64,000 nucleotides of DNA from CAYMEV01 sp964389675 [NCBI: uncultured Candidatus Sumerlaeota bacterium] (GCA_964389675.1 CAYMEV010000003.1:1-64000), one strand, 5' to 3'. Shown: positions 44,821-55,328, counted from the first letter of the stretch. The notes: generated by a model from the letters alone, not told the origin. A program made the numbers and translations.

Positions 44821-46197
44821 ATGGATAATATTGAAGTTCCCCAATCCTATGAAGCGGAGTGTTATCTTTTAGGGGCTATCCTAATGGATAATCAGAGCTA
44901 CTATGAGATTGCAAAGGATATAACAAAGGACGATTTCTTTGACAGCAGCAATGCTCTTATTTATGAAGCCCTGGGCGTGCTCATAAAGAAGCACGAATCT
45001 GTTGATGTATTCAGCCTGGCAAATTACCTGAAAGAACACAAGCTTCTTGAACGCGTAGGTGATATGACGCATATCTCATCACTGATAGATTATGTGGACA
45101 GCCTTGAAGCAATGCATAACAGGATTGGACTTGTCAAAAATAAAAGCATGAGAAGGCAGCTGATCAGTTTTTCCCAGGTGATCAGAGAGTATGCTTCTGA
45201 TGAGACTTTTGAGGTTGATGATACCTTATCCTCAATCCAGAATAAACTGCTGGATCTTTCAACCAGGAAAAAATCCAGTGACCTTGTCCACATTAAGCAC
45301 AGAATAGAAGATGTCTATAAAAAGATACATGCCCTGTCCAGAAATGAGATACAATCAACTGGAATATCCACCGGTTACAAGGATATTGACCATAAAACGC
45401 AGGGACTGCACAGGCAGACCCTCAATATAATTGGAGCCAGGCCATCAATGGGAAAAACCGCTTTAGGCCTTAATATTGCCCACCACATAGCAGTCAGGGA
45501 GAAGCTTCCTGTCGCGTTCTTCTCACTTGAGATGAGCATTGAGGAGATCATCCTGCGCCTGCTTTCAAGCGAAAGCGAGATTGAACTCTCATGGCTTAAG
45601 GGCGGGATATTCCTGAAGGAAAAATGGAAGGAGATTGGCAAAGCAGTCCTGGAGCTTTCAAATGCTGATATATATATTGATGATTCGCCTGTCCTGACGC
45701 CTGTAGATGTCTATTCAAAACTCCACAAACTTATCAATCTGCCAAGTGCAAAGGGGCAGAGGAATGACATTAAGGTTGTTTTCATTGATTATCTCCAGCT
45801 AATGTCAGGCGACAGGGGGAAAAGATTCGAGTCAAAAAATATTGAGATTACTGAGATAAGCCGTACCTTAAAGGCCATATCAAAAGAATTTGATGTCGCT
45901 GTTGTTGCATTAAGCCAGCTTTCAAGAGCATCAGAAAAGAGGAAAGGCAAAGATATCAAGCCGAAATTGAGTGATCTCAGGGAATCAGGTGCAATAGAAC
46001 AGGATGCTGACCTTGTAATGTTCATACACAGGCCTCAGTATTATGACAGGGACAATGAATCGCTTACAGGGCTTGCGGAGATCATAATAGCCAAACAGAG
46101 AAACGGGCCTTTGGGGATGGTCCCACTCACATTTATAGATAAATTTACAAAGTTTTACAATAAGGCTCCAGAAGGATATTCCGAGGTAGAAGAATGA
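44821..46197 (+). CDS. dnaB: Replicative DNA helicase DnaB
   Basis: A 458-residue DnaB. The N-terminal domain opens IEVPQSYEAECYLLGAIL. The RecA-like domain has Walker A GARPSMGKTAL, SLEMSIEEI (H1a), Walker B VVFIDYLQLM, and the DnaB signature LSDLRESGAIEQDADLVMF. Hexameric helicase at the replication fork. It starts 7 bases after the rplI stop. Its own stop overlaps the mlaE ATG (ATGA). Confidence 0.97.
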   Translation: MDNIEVPQSYEAECYLLGAILMDNQSYYEIAKDITKDDFFDSSNALIYEALGVLIKKHESVDVFSLANYLKEHKLLERVGDMTHISSLIDYVDSLEAMHNRIGLVKNKSMRRQLISFSQVIREYASDETFEVDDTLSSIQNKLLDLSTRKKSSDLVHIKHRIEDVYKKIHALSRNEIQSTGISTGYKDIDHKTQGLHRQTLNIIGARPSMGKTALGLNIAHHIAVREKLPVAFFSLEMSIEEIILRLLSSESEIELSWLKGGIFLKEKWKEIGKAVLELSNADIYIDDSPVLTPVDVYSKLHKLINLPSAKGQRNDIKVVFIDYLQLMSGDRGKRFESKNIEITEISRTLKAISKEFDVAVVALSQLSRASEKRKGKDIKPKLSDLRESGAIEQDADLVMFIHRPQYYDRDNESLTGLAEIIIAKQRNGPLGMVPLTFIDKFTKFYNKAPEGYSEVEE

Positions 46198-46967
46198 TCA
46201 ATGCCATATTTTCAGTGATAGGAAAAAAAACAATCCATTTTTCCGAAGAGATAGGGATATATATCTCACTGATCAAAAAGACTGTGCTTTCTCTGCGGAA
46301 GATACCGGGTGAACTGCATAATATATTTCTGCAGATGGAGGAAATTGGCTTTAATTCACTCCCTGTTGTTGCAATCACCGGCATTTTTACCGGTATGGTC
46401 CTGGCTCTGCAGACCTATTACGGTTTTGCCAGGTTCAATGCTGAATCATTTGTCGGTCCGGTTGTTGCACTATCAATGTGCAGGGAGCTTGGTCCGGTAC
46501 TTACTGCCTTTGTGGTATCCGGGAGAGCCGGCAGTGCTATGGCGGCTGAACTTGGGACCATGAGGGTTACTGAGCAGATTGATGCATTATATACTCTGTC
46601 CACGGATCCCGTGGATTTTCTGATACTCCCCAGGTTTTTGTCAGGGGTGTTCATGCTGCCGTGTCTTACCGTCATTTCCGATTTGATAGGCATACTAGGA
46701 GGTTATTATGTTGCTGTCAACCTTTTTGGGGAAAACAGCGTAATGTATATGGAGGCTACCTTCAAATACCTTCTTATGGGCGATGTTATAAAGGGACTGG
46801 TAAAAGCGCTTGTATTCGGAGGAATCATTGCAATTGTCAGCTGCAAGGAGGGGTTCTTTGCAAGCGGGGGGGCCGAGGGCGTAGGCAAAGCCACTACAAA
46901 GAGCGTTGTTATAAGTTATATGGCTATATTGATTGCAGACTATTTCCTGACAAGCCTTATGTTTTAA
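46194..46967 (+). CDS. mlaE: MlaE-type ABC transporter permease
   Basis: A 257-residue inner-membrane permease of the MlaE family: ITGIFTGMVLALQTYY, RELGPVLTAFVVSGRAGSA, AELGTMRVTEQIDAL. The last of these is the family signature. About five membrane segments. With MlaF and MlaD it moves phospholipids between the membranes. Coupled to dnaB by ATGA, and 10 bases from mlaF. Confidence 0.95.
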   Translation: MINAIFSVIGKKTIHFSEEIGIYISLIKKTVLSLRKIPGELHNIFLQMEEIGFNSLPVVAITGIFTGMVLALQTYYGFARFNAESFVGPVVALSMCRELGPVLTAFVVSGRAGSAMAAELGTMRVTEQIDALYTLSTDPVDFLILPRFLSGVFMLPCLTVISDLIGILGGYYVAVNLFGENSVMYMEATFKYLLMGDVIKGLVKALVFGGIIAIVSCKEGFFASGGAEGVGKATTKSVVISYMAILIADYFLTSLMF

Positions 46968-46977
46968 GTGTGCAGAA

Positions 46978-47739
46978 ATGAACAATAATACTATTATAAA
47001 GGTTGAAAATTTATACAAGTCATTTGGAAAGAATGATGTACTGTGCGGACTGGATCTCGAGATAAAAAGGGGGGAAAGTACTGTAATCCTGGGTGGTTCA
47101 GGGACAGGAAAGAGCGTTCTGATCAAGAATATTATCGGGTTGATCAAGCCGGATGGGGGAAAGATCTTCCTGTTCGGTGAGGACAGTGAACATTTCAGTA
47201 ATTCTGACTGGAAAAGGATGCGAAAGCATTTTGGGATGCTGTTTCAGGGTGCAGCCCTTTTTGATTCCATGAATGTTGAAGAAAATGTCGGGTTTGGGCT
47301 GAAAAGACAGGGCAGGTTATCGCAATCGAAGATAAGGGAAAGGGTTCTGGAGTGCCTTAAGCTTGTAGGGCTTAAAGAGGAGATCGTAAAAATGTCGCCC
47401 TCTGAGCTTTCCGGGGGCATGAAAAAGAGGGTAGGCCTTGCACGGGCAATAGCATTCAGCCCTGATATCCTTTTATATGATGAACCGACCACAGGTTTGG
47501 ACCCGATAATGAGCGACATGATCAACAAGCTTATTGTTGACCTTACAAATAAACTGCATGTTACATCCATAGCAATAACACATGATCTTAAAAGCGCATA
47601 TACAATCGGAAACAGGATCGCAATGCTTTATAAAGGGAAGATCGTGGAAATAGGGACACCGGATGAGATCAAAAATACCGGGAATCCTATAGTATATCAA
47701 TTTATTAACGGCCTGTCCGAGGGGCCGTACGAGGTTTAA
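46978..47739 (+). CDS. mlaF: MlaF-type ABC transporter ATP-binding protein
   Basis: A 253-residue ATPase with Walker A GGSGTGKS, Q-loop MLFQGAALFDSMNV, signature LSGGMKKRVGLARA and Walker B LLYDEPTTGLDP. The FQGAALFDSM and GGMKKRV variants are typical of MlaF/TtgA-like lipid transporters. It energises MlaE. Confidence 0.95.
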   Translation: MNNNTIIKVENLYKSFGKNDVLCGLDLEIKRGESTVILGGSGTGKSVLIKNIIGLIKPDGGKIFLFGEDSEHFSNSDWKRMRKHFGMLFQGAALFDSMNVEENVGFGLKRQGRLSQSKIRERVLECLKLVGLKEEIVKMSPSELSGGMKKRVGLARAIAFSPDILLYDEPTTGLDPIMSDMINKLIVDLTNKLHVTSIAITHDLKSAYTIGNRIAMLYKGKIVEIGTPDEIKNTGNPIVYQFINGLSEGPYEV

Positions 47740-47761
47740 TGAATATTCAGGAGGGCTTACA

Positions 47762-49291
47762 GTGTCAAAATTTACACCCGAAGCTAAAGTTGGTATCTTA
47801 ACCATAATTACAGTCTTAGCAGGCTTATATTTTTTATCAAATCTTAAGCTGCTTAAAAAGGATAAGGGGGCATATTACCAGGTGAGCGTCTATTTTAACA
47901 ATGTTACAGGCCTCCTGGAAAATGCCGATGTAAGGCTGAACGGTATAAAGATAGGAAGGGTCGCGGATATAAGACTATATGAAGGCAAGGCTGCTGTTAC
48001 TCTGGATATTATCAGCGAAGCCGAGATCAGGAGAAATGATATATTATCACTTTCCACAATGGGTGTAATGGGAGAGAAGTATGTCGATATCATGCCCGGA
48101 GACAGGACAGCCCCCCTTGTGCTTGACAGTTCAACGCCTATGGAGGGGCAGAGTGGCGTAGGGCTGGAAGAATTGGGAGTATCATTTAATGTGCTGGTCA
48201 AATCACTTCAGGGTATTACAGATAACCTGAAGGATGTTACCGCTTCATTCAGTGATGTACTGGGAAATTCAGAAGGAAAACAGATGCTCAGCGATATCCT
48301 TGCAAATACGAGAAATATAACCAATAACCTGTCCAGCCTTACCGGCGGTGATGGAAGTGAACTCCCTGAGATAGTCAGGAATATAAATGAGATAACCGGG
48401 TCCTTAAGCAGGAGCCTGCCTTCATTGCTTCATAATCTTGAGAATGCCACAGGCATTACCTCTGACATCATGGACCAGGATAAACAAAGCATACAGGAGA
48501 TCATCTCCAACCTGGAAAAGATATCTGAGAACCTGGCTGTTGTAAGTCAGAACATTGCCGGTTCTACAAAAAACATAGAGACTATAACTGATACAGTCAG
48601 CAAAGGTGAAGGTTCAGTAGGGAAGCTCCTGATGGAAGATGAGACTATCAATAATGTCAATCAGGCCCTTGTTTCACTTCAGGATATATCAAATGAGCTG
48701 CAGACATACCTTTCAAAAGCATCCTCCATAGAGACATATGTAGGTTATGATGCTGAATACAACCAGAAGGTTGAAAAGTTCAAGAGCTATGTGAATATTA
48801 AAGTAGTGCCTTCTGATGATGTGTTCTACCTTATCCAGCTTGTAAATGACCCTTATGGCCTGGAGACATATACTACCAAGGTTCTAAGCATAGAAAGCCC
48901 GAACGGCAATACCGAGTACACGCATAATGAGAAAAAGATAGAGGATGTACTGCGGTTTTCCCTGCTGTATGGCAGGAGGATAACGGATTTTTTATTTCTC
49001 AAGGCCGGGCTTATTGAATCCTATGGAGGCGTAGGCGCTGATATCTATCTGGTAAAGGATAAGCTTAGCATTGGGGTTGATGCATGGGATTTCTCAAACA
49101 GGGATTTTGATCCGCATTATAAGATTATGCTTGATTACAGGCCAAATGATACTATGTTTTTTAGAGTGGGTTATGATGATATTATAAATAGTGAAAGAAG
49201 GAGCATTGTTTTCGGGGCAGGGCTGAGCTTCTCCGATGAGAATCTTAAATACCTGCTTAATCTCATGTCCCTGGGGTCATTAGCTAATTAG
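47762..49291 (+). CDS. mlaD: MlaD/MCE protein with C-terminal strand-rich (barrel-like) domain
   Basis: A 509-residue protein starting at GTG (AGGAGG 7 bases upstream). One N-terminal membrane helix (about 9-26) is followed by an MCE domain (about 38-118: YFNNVTGLLENADVRLNG, MGVMGEKYVDI). A long helical, coiled-coil-like region runs to about 325 (repeated NIT/NLxxIT). The last 180 residues alternate polar and aromatic residues as beta-strands (LRFSLLYGRR, FLKAGLIESYGG, HYKIMLDYRP, IVFGAGLSFS). This resembles the MlaD of Veillonella parvula, which ends in an outer-membrane barrel. It would bridge the envelope alone. Confidence 0.88.
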   Translation: MSKFTPEAKVGILTIITVLAGLYFLSNLKLLKKDKGAYYQVSVYFNNVTGLLENADVRLNGIKIGRVADIRLYEGKAAVTLDIISEAEIRRNDILSLSTMGVMGEKYVDIMPGDRTAPLVLDSSTPMEGQSGVGLEELGVSFNVLVKSLQGITDNLKDVTASFSDVLGNSEGKQMLSDILANTRNITNNLSSLTGGDGSELPEIVRNINEITGSLSRSLPSLLHNLENATGITSDIMDQDKQSIQEIISNLEKISENLAVVSQNIAGSTKNIETITDTVSKGEGSVGKLLMEDETINNVNQALVSLQDISNELQTYLSKASSIETYVGYDAEYNQKVEKFKSYVNIKVVPSDDVFYLIQLVNDPYGLETYTTKVLSIESPNGNTEYTHNEKKIEDVLRFSLLYGRRITDFLFLKAGLIESYGGVGADIYLVKDKLSIGVDAWDFSNRDFDPHYKIMLDYRPNDTMFFRVGYDDIINSERRSIVFGAGLSFSDENLKYLLNLMSLGSLAN

Positions 49292-49304
49292 AGGAGGGGA
49301 TGAT

Positions 49305-49745
49305 ATGAACAGAGACAGTATTTCTATTATTGATCTTAAGCAGATGAAAAATGAGATAAACAGTATTTTAGACAGCCTGATCAGGAACAAGGAACAGCTT
49401 GTTACGTCGGATGCCCTTTTTTCGCCCAATCTGGATATAATAGAATCAGATGAGAATCTCGTTATACATATTGAGCTTCCGGGGCTAAAGAAGGAGGATA
49501 TTGATGTACACTACTATAGAGGCTATATTGAAATAAAAGGGAGAAAGACCCGTGACAGGCGTATCCCATGTGATATGAAATTCTTAAGGATTGAAAGGAC
49601 ATTCGGGGACTTTTTGGAGATTGTGGAGGTATTGAAAGCCATAAATGCCAAAGCAGCTAAAGCAACCCTCTATAATGGTGTCCTTACAATTACATTGCCC
49701 AAAATAACGGAAAAACGAGGCAAGATCAGGATAAACATTGAATAA
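49305..49745 (+). CDS. Hsp20/alpha-crystallin small heat-shock protein
   Basis: A 146-residue protein. The alpha-crystallin domain (about 44-146) opens PNLDIIESDENLVIHIELPG and closes with LYNGVLTITLPK, the characteristic A-x-x-x-G-V-L pattern. The N-terminal arm is helical; no IXI tail is evident beyond the last strand. GAGGAGGGG precedes the ATG. It sits 21 bases before lon, making a small proteostasis pair. Confidence 0.92.
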   Translation: MNRDSISIIDLKQMKNEINSILDSLIRNKEQLVTSDALFSPNLDIIESDENLVIHIELPGLKKEDIDVHYYRGYIEIKGRKTRDRRIPCDMKFLRIERTFGDFLEIVEVLKAINAKAAKATLYNGVLTITLPKITEKRGKIRINIE

Positions 49746-49765
49746 TTTAAGAACAGGAGGTAGAG

Positions 49766-52129
49766 ATGGCAGAAGATAAAAAGCTTCAGGAAGATGCAGA
49801 AGAAAAAATTGATATAACAAAAGAAGTCCCAATGGTACCCCTTAGAGGCATAACGCTGTTTCCCAATATGCAGCTTCCCCTTTATATAGGCAGGGACAGC
49901 TCCATAAAGGCTGTTGATGATGCGCTTGCCAGCAACAGGATCATAATGCTTGTTTCTCAGAAGGAGGAAAAGACTGAAGATCCGGGGCAGGATGATATAT
50001 ATGAATTCGGATGCATATCCAAGATAATGAGAATGCTGAAACTTAGTGACGGCAGGATAAGGCTTCTTGTTCAGGGTGAAGCAAGGGCAAAGATAACTGA
50101 GTATGTGCAGGAAAAACCATATTTTAAGGTTAAGATAGAGAAATTTGAGGAAGAATCCAGGGATCTTAAAGATTATGAGATTGTTACGCAGGCCATGTTC
50201 AAGGATGTGAAAGAGAAGTTCGAAAAGATTGCAGAAATGAACAGGTTTATCCTGCCTGATATGATACTTGCAATGAAAAAGATAGACTCAATAGGATATT
50301 ACTGCGACATAGTTTCTTCTCAGCTGAACCTTAAACTTGATGATCAGCAGAAACTCCTTGAAACAATAGATGAAATTAAAAGGCTTAAGCTCATCCATGA
50401 ATTTCTCAATAAGGAGATAGAGCTTCTCTCAGTTCAGCAGAAGATACAGGACAGAGCCAAGGGAGAGATCGATAAGCTTCAGAAGGAGTATTATCTTAAG
50501 CAGCAGATGAAGGCCATAAGAGATGAACTTGGGGAATCAGACAGTAAAAGCTCAGAGATCGCTGAACTTAAAGAGAAGATTAAGAAGCTCGATGCCCCGG
50601 CTAATGTAAAAGAAGAGGCAGAGAATCAGCTCAAAAGGCTGGAAAACATGTATCCTGAATCTGCTGAGGCCGCAACCATAAGGACATATCTCGACTGGCT
50701 TATATTGCTGCCGTGGAGGAAAAGCTCCAGGGAAAAGATCGAGATATCGGCAGCTGAGTCAGTTCTGAATGCTGACCACTATGATCTGAAGGACGTCAAG
50801 GAGAGAATACTCGAATTTTTAAGCGTGACAAAACTGAAAAAAAAGCTCAAAGGGCCTATTTTATGCCTTGTCGGCCCTCCGGGCGTCGGGAAAACATCAT
50901 TAGGGAAATCAATTGCAAGAGCCCTGGGGAGAAAATTCGTCAGGGTATCCCTTGGGGGCATAAGAGATGAAGCCGAGATAAGAGGGCACAGAAGGACTTA
51001 TGTAGGTGCCCTGCCTGGCAGGATAATACAGGAGATCAGAAGAGCGGGAACCAATAATCCGGTATTTATGCTGGACGAGATCGACAAGGTTGGTTCAGAT
51101 TTCAGGGGGGACCCGTCATCCGCTCTGCTTGAAGCTCTGGATCCTGAACAGAATGACCAGTTCTCAGACCATTATGTCGGGCTTCCTTTTGACCTTTCAA
51201 AGGTCATGTTTATTACTACCGCAAATATTCTGGATACAATTCCAAGGCCATTACTTGACAGAATGGAGGTGATAAGGATTGCTGGCTATACAGTAAATGA
51301 TAAGTACCAGATAGCAAAGCAGTATCTTATCCCCAGGGCCATAGAGAATACAGGGCTTAAAAACAAGGATATAAGAATATCAGATAAAGCATTGAGAAAG
51401 GTTATACTTGAATATACAGCAGAAGCAGGGGTCAGAAATCTGGAAAGGGAATTGACAAAGATCTGCAGAAAGATTGCACGGAATATTGCTGAAGGAAGGA
51501 TCAAACTCTATAATATATCAGAGAAGAGCCTCGGAAAGTATTTAGGCCCCCCTGTATATTTAAGGGAGAAGAAGCTTCAGAAGGATGAAATCGGAACAGC
51601 AACAGGGCTTGCCTGGACTGCTCTCGGCGGTGAAGTACTGTTCGTTGAATGCCTTATGATGCCGGGGAAGGGCAAGATAGAAATTACTGGAAATATCGGG
51701 AATGTAATGCAGGAGTCGGCTAAAGCCGCCTTGAGTTTTGCAAAATCCAACCATAAAAACCTTGATATAAGCGCTAAAACATTTGCGGATATAGACCTTC
51801 ATATCCATGTACCTGAGGGAGCAACCCCCAAAGACGGACCTTCAGCCGGTATCACAATAGCTACGGCAATAATATCCTGTCTTAAGGGTGTTGCAGTGAA
51901 TAAGGATATTGCAATGACAGGTGAGATCACTCTCAGCGGTAAGGTCCTTCCCATAGGCGGCCTTAAGGAAAAGGTGCTTGCTGCCAAGCTTTCAGGGATA
52001 AGAAGGGTCATAATCCCCAGCAGGAACGAAAAGGATGTTCCTGAAATACCTGCAGAGATCAGAAAGAATATGACATTCCACTCAGTAAATCATATAAACG
52101 AGGTATTAAAACTGGCTTTGCAGGAATGA
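49766..52129 (+). CDS. lon: ATP-dependent Lon protease
   Basis: A 787-residue LonA. Order of domains: N-terminal substrate domain (VPMVPLRGITLFPNMQLPL), coiled helices, AAA module (Walker A GPPGVGKTSLGKSIA, FMLDEIDK Walker B, GHRRTYVGALPGRI), then protease domain with Ser693 in KDGPSAGITIATA and Lys736 in GGLKEKVLAA. Degrades misfolded and regulatory proteins in the cytoplasm. CAGGAGG lies 6-7 bases before the ATG. Confidence 0.97.
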   Translation: MAEDKKLQEDAEEKIDITKEVPMVPLRGITLFPNMQLPLYIGRDSSIKAVDDALASNRIIMLVSQKEEKTEDPGQDDIYEFGCISKIMRMLKLSDGRIRLLVQGEARAKITEYVQEKPYFKVKIEKFEEESRDLKDYEIVTQAMFKDVKEKFEKIAEMNRFILPDMILAMKKIDSIGYYCDIVSSQLNLKLDDQQKLLETIDEIKRLKLIHEFLNKEIELLSVQQKIQDRAKGEIDKLQKEYYLKQQMKAIRDELGESDSKSSEIAELKEKIKKLDAPANVKEEAENQLKRLENMYPESAEAATIRTYLDWLILLPWRKSSREKIEISAAESVLNADHYDLKDVKERILEFLSVTKLKKKLKGPILCLVGPPGVGKTSLGKSIARALGRKFVRVSLGGIRDEAEIRGHRRTYVGALPGRIIQEIRRAGTNNPVFMLDEIDKVGSDFRGDPSSALLEALDPEQNDQFSDHYVGLPFDLSKVMFITTANILDTIPRPLLDRMEVIRIAGYTVNDKYQIAKQYLIPRAIENTGLKNKDIRISDKALRKVILEYTAEAGVRNLERELTKICRKIARNIAEGRIKLYNISEKSLGKYLGPPVYLREKKLQKDEIGTATGLAWTALGGEVLFVECLMMPGKGKIEITGNIGNVMQESAKAALSFAKSNHKNLDISAKTFADIDLHIHVPEGATPKDGPSAGITIATAIISCLKGVAVNKDIAMTGEITLSGKVLPIGGLKEKVLAAKLSGIRRVIIPSRNEKDVPEIPAEIRKNMTFHSVNHINEVLKLALQE

Positions 52130-52173
52130 CACCCAGTAAAAAGAGGCTTTTCGGGCAGGGCATATTTTATATA

Positions 52174-53394
52174 TTATTTTGAATAATCAACCTGATAGTA
52201 TTCACATTTAGGGTCTATCCTCAATAAGCCTGTCTCATGCCCAATTTCGAAGACCAGAAATGCAGAAAAGATGATCAATACAAGAATCCCTATAAATAAA
52301 CGCTTCCTGGTCCCTGCCTTCTTTAAGAATATGATAGAGGGCAGTATTCCGAAAAGTATCACATTTCCGATGCCTCCTACAATATTCATGGCTATAAGGA
52401 ATATATCAGGGTATATGAATGCAATCAGTAACGGAGGCAGGAATGTAAGGACAATATTAAGGCTTTTATTGCTTGAACTTAATGTGTTCTCCATGATGTC
52501 CCGGAGAAAATCCTTAAGGCTGATGGCAACTCCTATAAATGATGTTGTTATCGCCAAAAGAGCAAAGAATACAGATGCTGCAGAAAAAAAGCCTGAATTG
52601 ATAATTTCATCAAGCGGTATGGTTGCTGGCAGTCCGTGCCTGTAGGCATAATCAAGGCTATCCCCTTTTGTAAGCGGTATTATGCCGATCCCTGCCCCGA
52701 TCCAGAGTGTATTCAGAATAAAAGCAATAAATACCGAAATAATTGAAGCTGTAATCATCTTCCTCCTGTCCCATTTAAACGATGAGCACATTGACGGGAT
52801 TATGGTATGAAAACAGAAGGCACTGACAACTATAGGAAAGACAGAAGGCAGGAATAAAAAGTCATTATTGCTGGTCAGCCTGCTGAAATCCATATGTTTG
52901 ACCAGCATTGCAATAATTACAATAAATATGGCAAGCATCAGCAGTACAAAAACAGAATTATACCTTGAGATCATTTTTGTTCCGCTTATGCTAAGAGATG
53001 CAAGAAATAGAAAGACAGCCACCAGAGCAATCTTCTGATATGCAGGGGAGAGGCCGAGCATGTTCGATATTATTGAACAGCTTCCTGAGATGTAGGCAAT
53101 AAGCAATCCATAGAGCATTATGAGGTTGGCTGTTATGGCTATCCATTTTCCATTTTTTCCTATATAGACCTCATAAAGGCTTGGATAATTGAATCCAGCC
53201 TGCCTGGTGGCAACTACCTCATCTATTATTACTACGGCTGAAAACAGCATTGCCAGCATTGCAATGATCTGAGCCAGCGAAGCAGGGATAAAACCTGCCA
53301 ACCCTGCGCTTGTCGGCAGTCCAAGGATTCCTGCCCCAAGCATTGTTCCGAGGATCAGAAATGAGACCATCAAAATACTAAATAGATTTTTCAT
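52174..53394 (-). CDS. Aromatic/hydroxy amino acid permease (HAAAP family, TyrP/Mtr-like)
   Basis: A 406-residue transporter with about eleven membrane helices, from the ATG at 53394, preceded by GGAG with 7-base spacing; an ATG four codons upstream is less suited. The first helix has the family start GTMLGAGILGLPTSAG, and helix 6 has FCFHTIIPSM, as in TyrP, Mtr and SdaC. It imports Trp, Tyr or a related amino acid with protons or sodium. The specificity is not clear. Convergent with lon, with no evident terminator between them. Confidence 0.87.
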   Translation of the reverse strand: MKNLFSILMVSFLILGTMLGAGILGLPTSAGLAGFIPASLAQIIAMLAMLFSAVVIIDEVVATRQAGFNYPSLYEVYIGKNGKWIAITANLIMLYGLLIAYISGSCSIISNMLGLSPAYQKIALVAVFLFLASLSISGTKMISRYNSVFVLLMLAIFIVIIAMLVKHMDFSRLTSNNDFLFLPSVFPIVVSAFCFHTIIPSMCSSFKWDRRKMITASIISVFIAFILNTLWIGAGIGIIPLTKGDSLDYAYRHGLPATIPLDEIINSGFFSAASVFFALLAITTSFIGVAISLKDFLRDIMENTLSSSNKSLNIVLTFLPPLLIAFIYPDIFLIAMNIVGGIGNVILFGILPSIIFLKKAGTRKRLFIGILVLIIFSAFLVFEIGHETGLLRIDPKCEYYQVDYSK

Positions 53395-53860
53395 AATATG
53401 CTCCATATTAAAAATATACTATTACTATTATTATGAATATAAAAAATATAAGACTTAAATTACTGCTGTCAATTATATGATAATGCATCCATGGATTCAA
53501 AATATAAAAAAAAATAAAGAACCTTGTGAGCTGTAGCAAAACCCTGATTGCCTGATAAGGTCCAGTATAGCGGACATCATTATAAAACCTTATGTATTAT
53601 GGGGTAAAATATTCTTTGTATTGAAATACAGGCAGGATGTGACATCCGTGTCATTATTTGAATCTGCAGAAAGGCCGCCTGAACATGGTCAGCCAGGTAA
53701 TTCATGGATGGATCAGGGCCTGGTCATTTAATAAAAATGAAGAATTTGCAGTAGATCATATTCTTTTTAGTTGAAAATTATTGCATTATTATTAATATTA
53801 TATGACAGTATATTTTATCACATTTGGATAAAATATTTTATACTAAGAGGTTTTTATATT
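53395..53860. other. 466-bp divergent intergenic region upstream of guaB
   Basis: AT-rich at both ends. A possible guaB promoter is TTGAAA (53771-53776), 16 bases, TAATAT (53793-53798), which leaves a leader of about 55 bases. A short hairpin GGATG-TGA-CATCC sits near 53635-53650. No purine riboswitch or other known leader RNA was recognised by eye. Confidence 0.4.
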
Positions 53861-55318
53861 ATGGATATTAGAGAGGGTTTAACCTTTGACGATGTTCTTC
53901 TCGTTCCTCAGCGCTCTTCTGTACTTCCGCGCGAAACCGATGTTTCTACAAGCCTGACCAGGAATATAAGGCTCAATCTCCCTATTTTTGCTGCAGCAAT
54001 GGATACCGTAACTGAAAGCAGGCTGGCCATAGCCATTGCAGAAGAAGGCGGCATCGGCATCATTCACAAGAACATGCCCGCAGAGCATCAGGCAAGGGAG
54101 GTCTCGAGGGTGAAACGCTATGAAAGCGGAATGATAGTGAATCCTATAACATTAAAGCCTGATGATATACTTGAGACAGCTGTACAGGTTATGAGAGAAC
54201 ACTCAATTTCAGGCATCCCCATTATTGAAGAGAATGGCAGGCTGACAGGTATCATAACAAACAGGGACCTGCGTTTTGAGACTGATTTCTCGCAGTCTAT
54301 AAAAGACCTTATGACCCCTGCCGGTGACCTCATAACAGCACCAGAAGGCGTGGAGATGGAAAAGGCAAAGCATCTCCTCCATAAGCATAGAATTGAGAAG
54401 CTTCCGCTGGTGGATGAGAATTTCATATTAAAGGGCCTGATCACTGTCAAGGATATACAGAAGAGGACGGAACATCCTAATTCCTGCAAGGATAAGGAAG
54501 GCAGGCTTAGGGTAGGGGCAGCCCTGGGTGTTTCTGATGACCTGTTTGAAAGAGCAGACCTGCTGTACAGGCACAACTGCGATGTATTTGTACTCGACAG
54601 CGCGCATGGGCATTCAGTCGGGGTTATTGAAGCAATACGCGAGGTAAGGAAGAAATATCCTGATATTGATATTATCGGCGGAAATGTTGCAACACAAAGC
54701 GGATGCAGAGACCTTATCGAAGCAGGCGTCGATGCAGTCAAAGTCGGGATAGGGCCGGGTTCCATCTGTACTACAAGAGTCGTTACAGGAGTGGGCGTCC
54801 CGCAGATTACTGCAATAATGGAATGCAGGAAAGTCTGTGATAAATTTAATATCCCGCTTGTAGCTGACGGAGGTATTAAGTACTCAGGCGATATTACAAA
54901 AGCAATTGTTGCAGGAGCCAACTCTGTAATGATAGGAAGCCTGTTTGCAGGAACGGAAGAGAGCCCCGGAGAGGTAGTGCTCTACAAGGGGAGGTCATAC
55001 AAGGTCTACAGGGGTATGGGAAGCATCGGTGCTATGAAGCAGGGCAGCAGGGACAGGTATTTCCAGGATAATAGCGATTCTAAAAAGCTTGTACCTGAAG
55101 GTATTGAAGGCAGGGTCCCGTACAGAGGCAAGATAAAGGAGCTGATCTACCAGCTTGTCGGAGGGCTGAAGGCAGGTATGGGATATACAGGATGCGTGAC
55201 TATAGAAGAATTAAGAAATAATGCAAGTTTTATAAAAATTACCCCGGCAGGGCTTAGAGAAAGCCATGCCCATGATGTTATAATAACAAAAGAAGCACCT
55301 AATTACTCACTGGATTAG
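53861..55318 (+). CDS. guaB: IMP dehydrogenase
   Basis: A 485-residue GuaB from the ATG at 53861 ([16 protein letters not shown]), preceded by AAGAGG; an upstream in-frame extension is AT-rich and unrelated. The TIM barrel is interrupted by a CBS pair (about 90-205: [21 protein letters not shown], split). The catalytic loop is [15 protein letters not shown]. The NAD segment [11 protein letters not shown] and flap GSRDRYFQ are present. It converts IMP to XMP, committing to GMP synthesis. It heads a five-gene run. Confidence 0.96.
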   Translation: MDIREGLTFDDVLLVPQRSSVLPRETDVSTSLTRNIRLNLPIFAAAMDTVTESRLAIAIAEEGGIGIIHKNMPAEHQAREVSRVKRYESGMIVNPITLKPDDILETAVQVMREHSISGIPIIEENGRLTGIITNRDLRFETDFSQSIKDLMTPAGDLITAPEGVEMEKAKHLLHKHRIEKLPLVDENFILKGLITVKDIQKRTEHPNSCKDKEGRLRVGAALGVSDDLFERADLLYRHNCDVFVLDSAHGHSVGVIEAIREVRKKYPDIDIIGGNVATQSGCRDLIEAGVDAVKVGIGPGSICTTRVVTGVGVPQITAIMECRKVCDKFNIPLVADGGIKYSGDITKAIVAGANSVMIGSLFAGTEESPGEVVLYKGRSYKVYRGMGSIGAMKQGSRDRYFQDNSDSKKLVPEGIEGRVPYRGKIKELIYQLVGGLKAGMGYTGCVTIEELRNNASFIKITPAGLRESHAHDVIITKEAPNYSLD

Positions 55319-55328
55319 GAGGAAGAGT

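Noticed and set aside
52130-52173. Terminator between lon and the permease
   Set aside because: I found no stem longer than a few bases and no proper T tract in the 44 bases.
54118-54921. Long minus-strand open frame inside guaB
   Set aside because: It is antisense to a fully conserved IMP dehydrogenase, has no family features and reflects codon bias.
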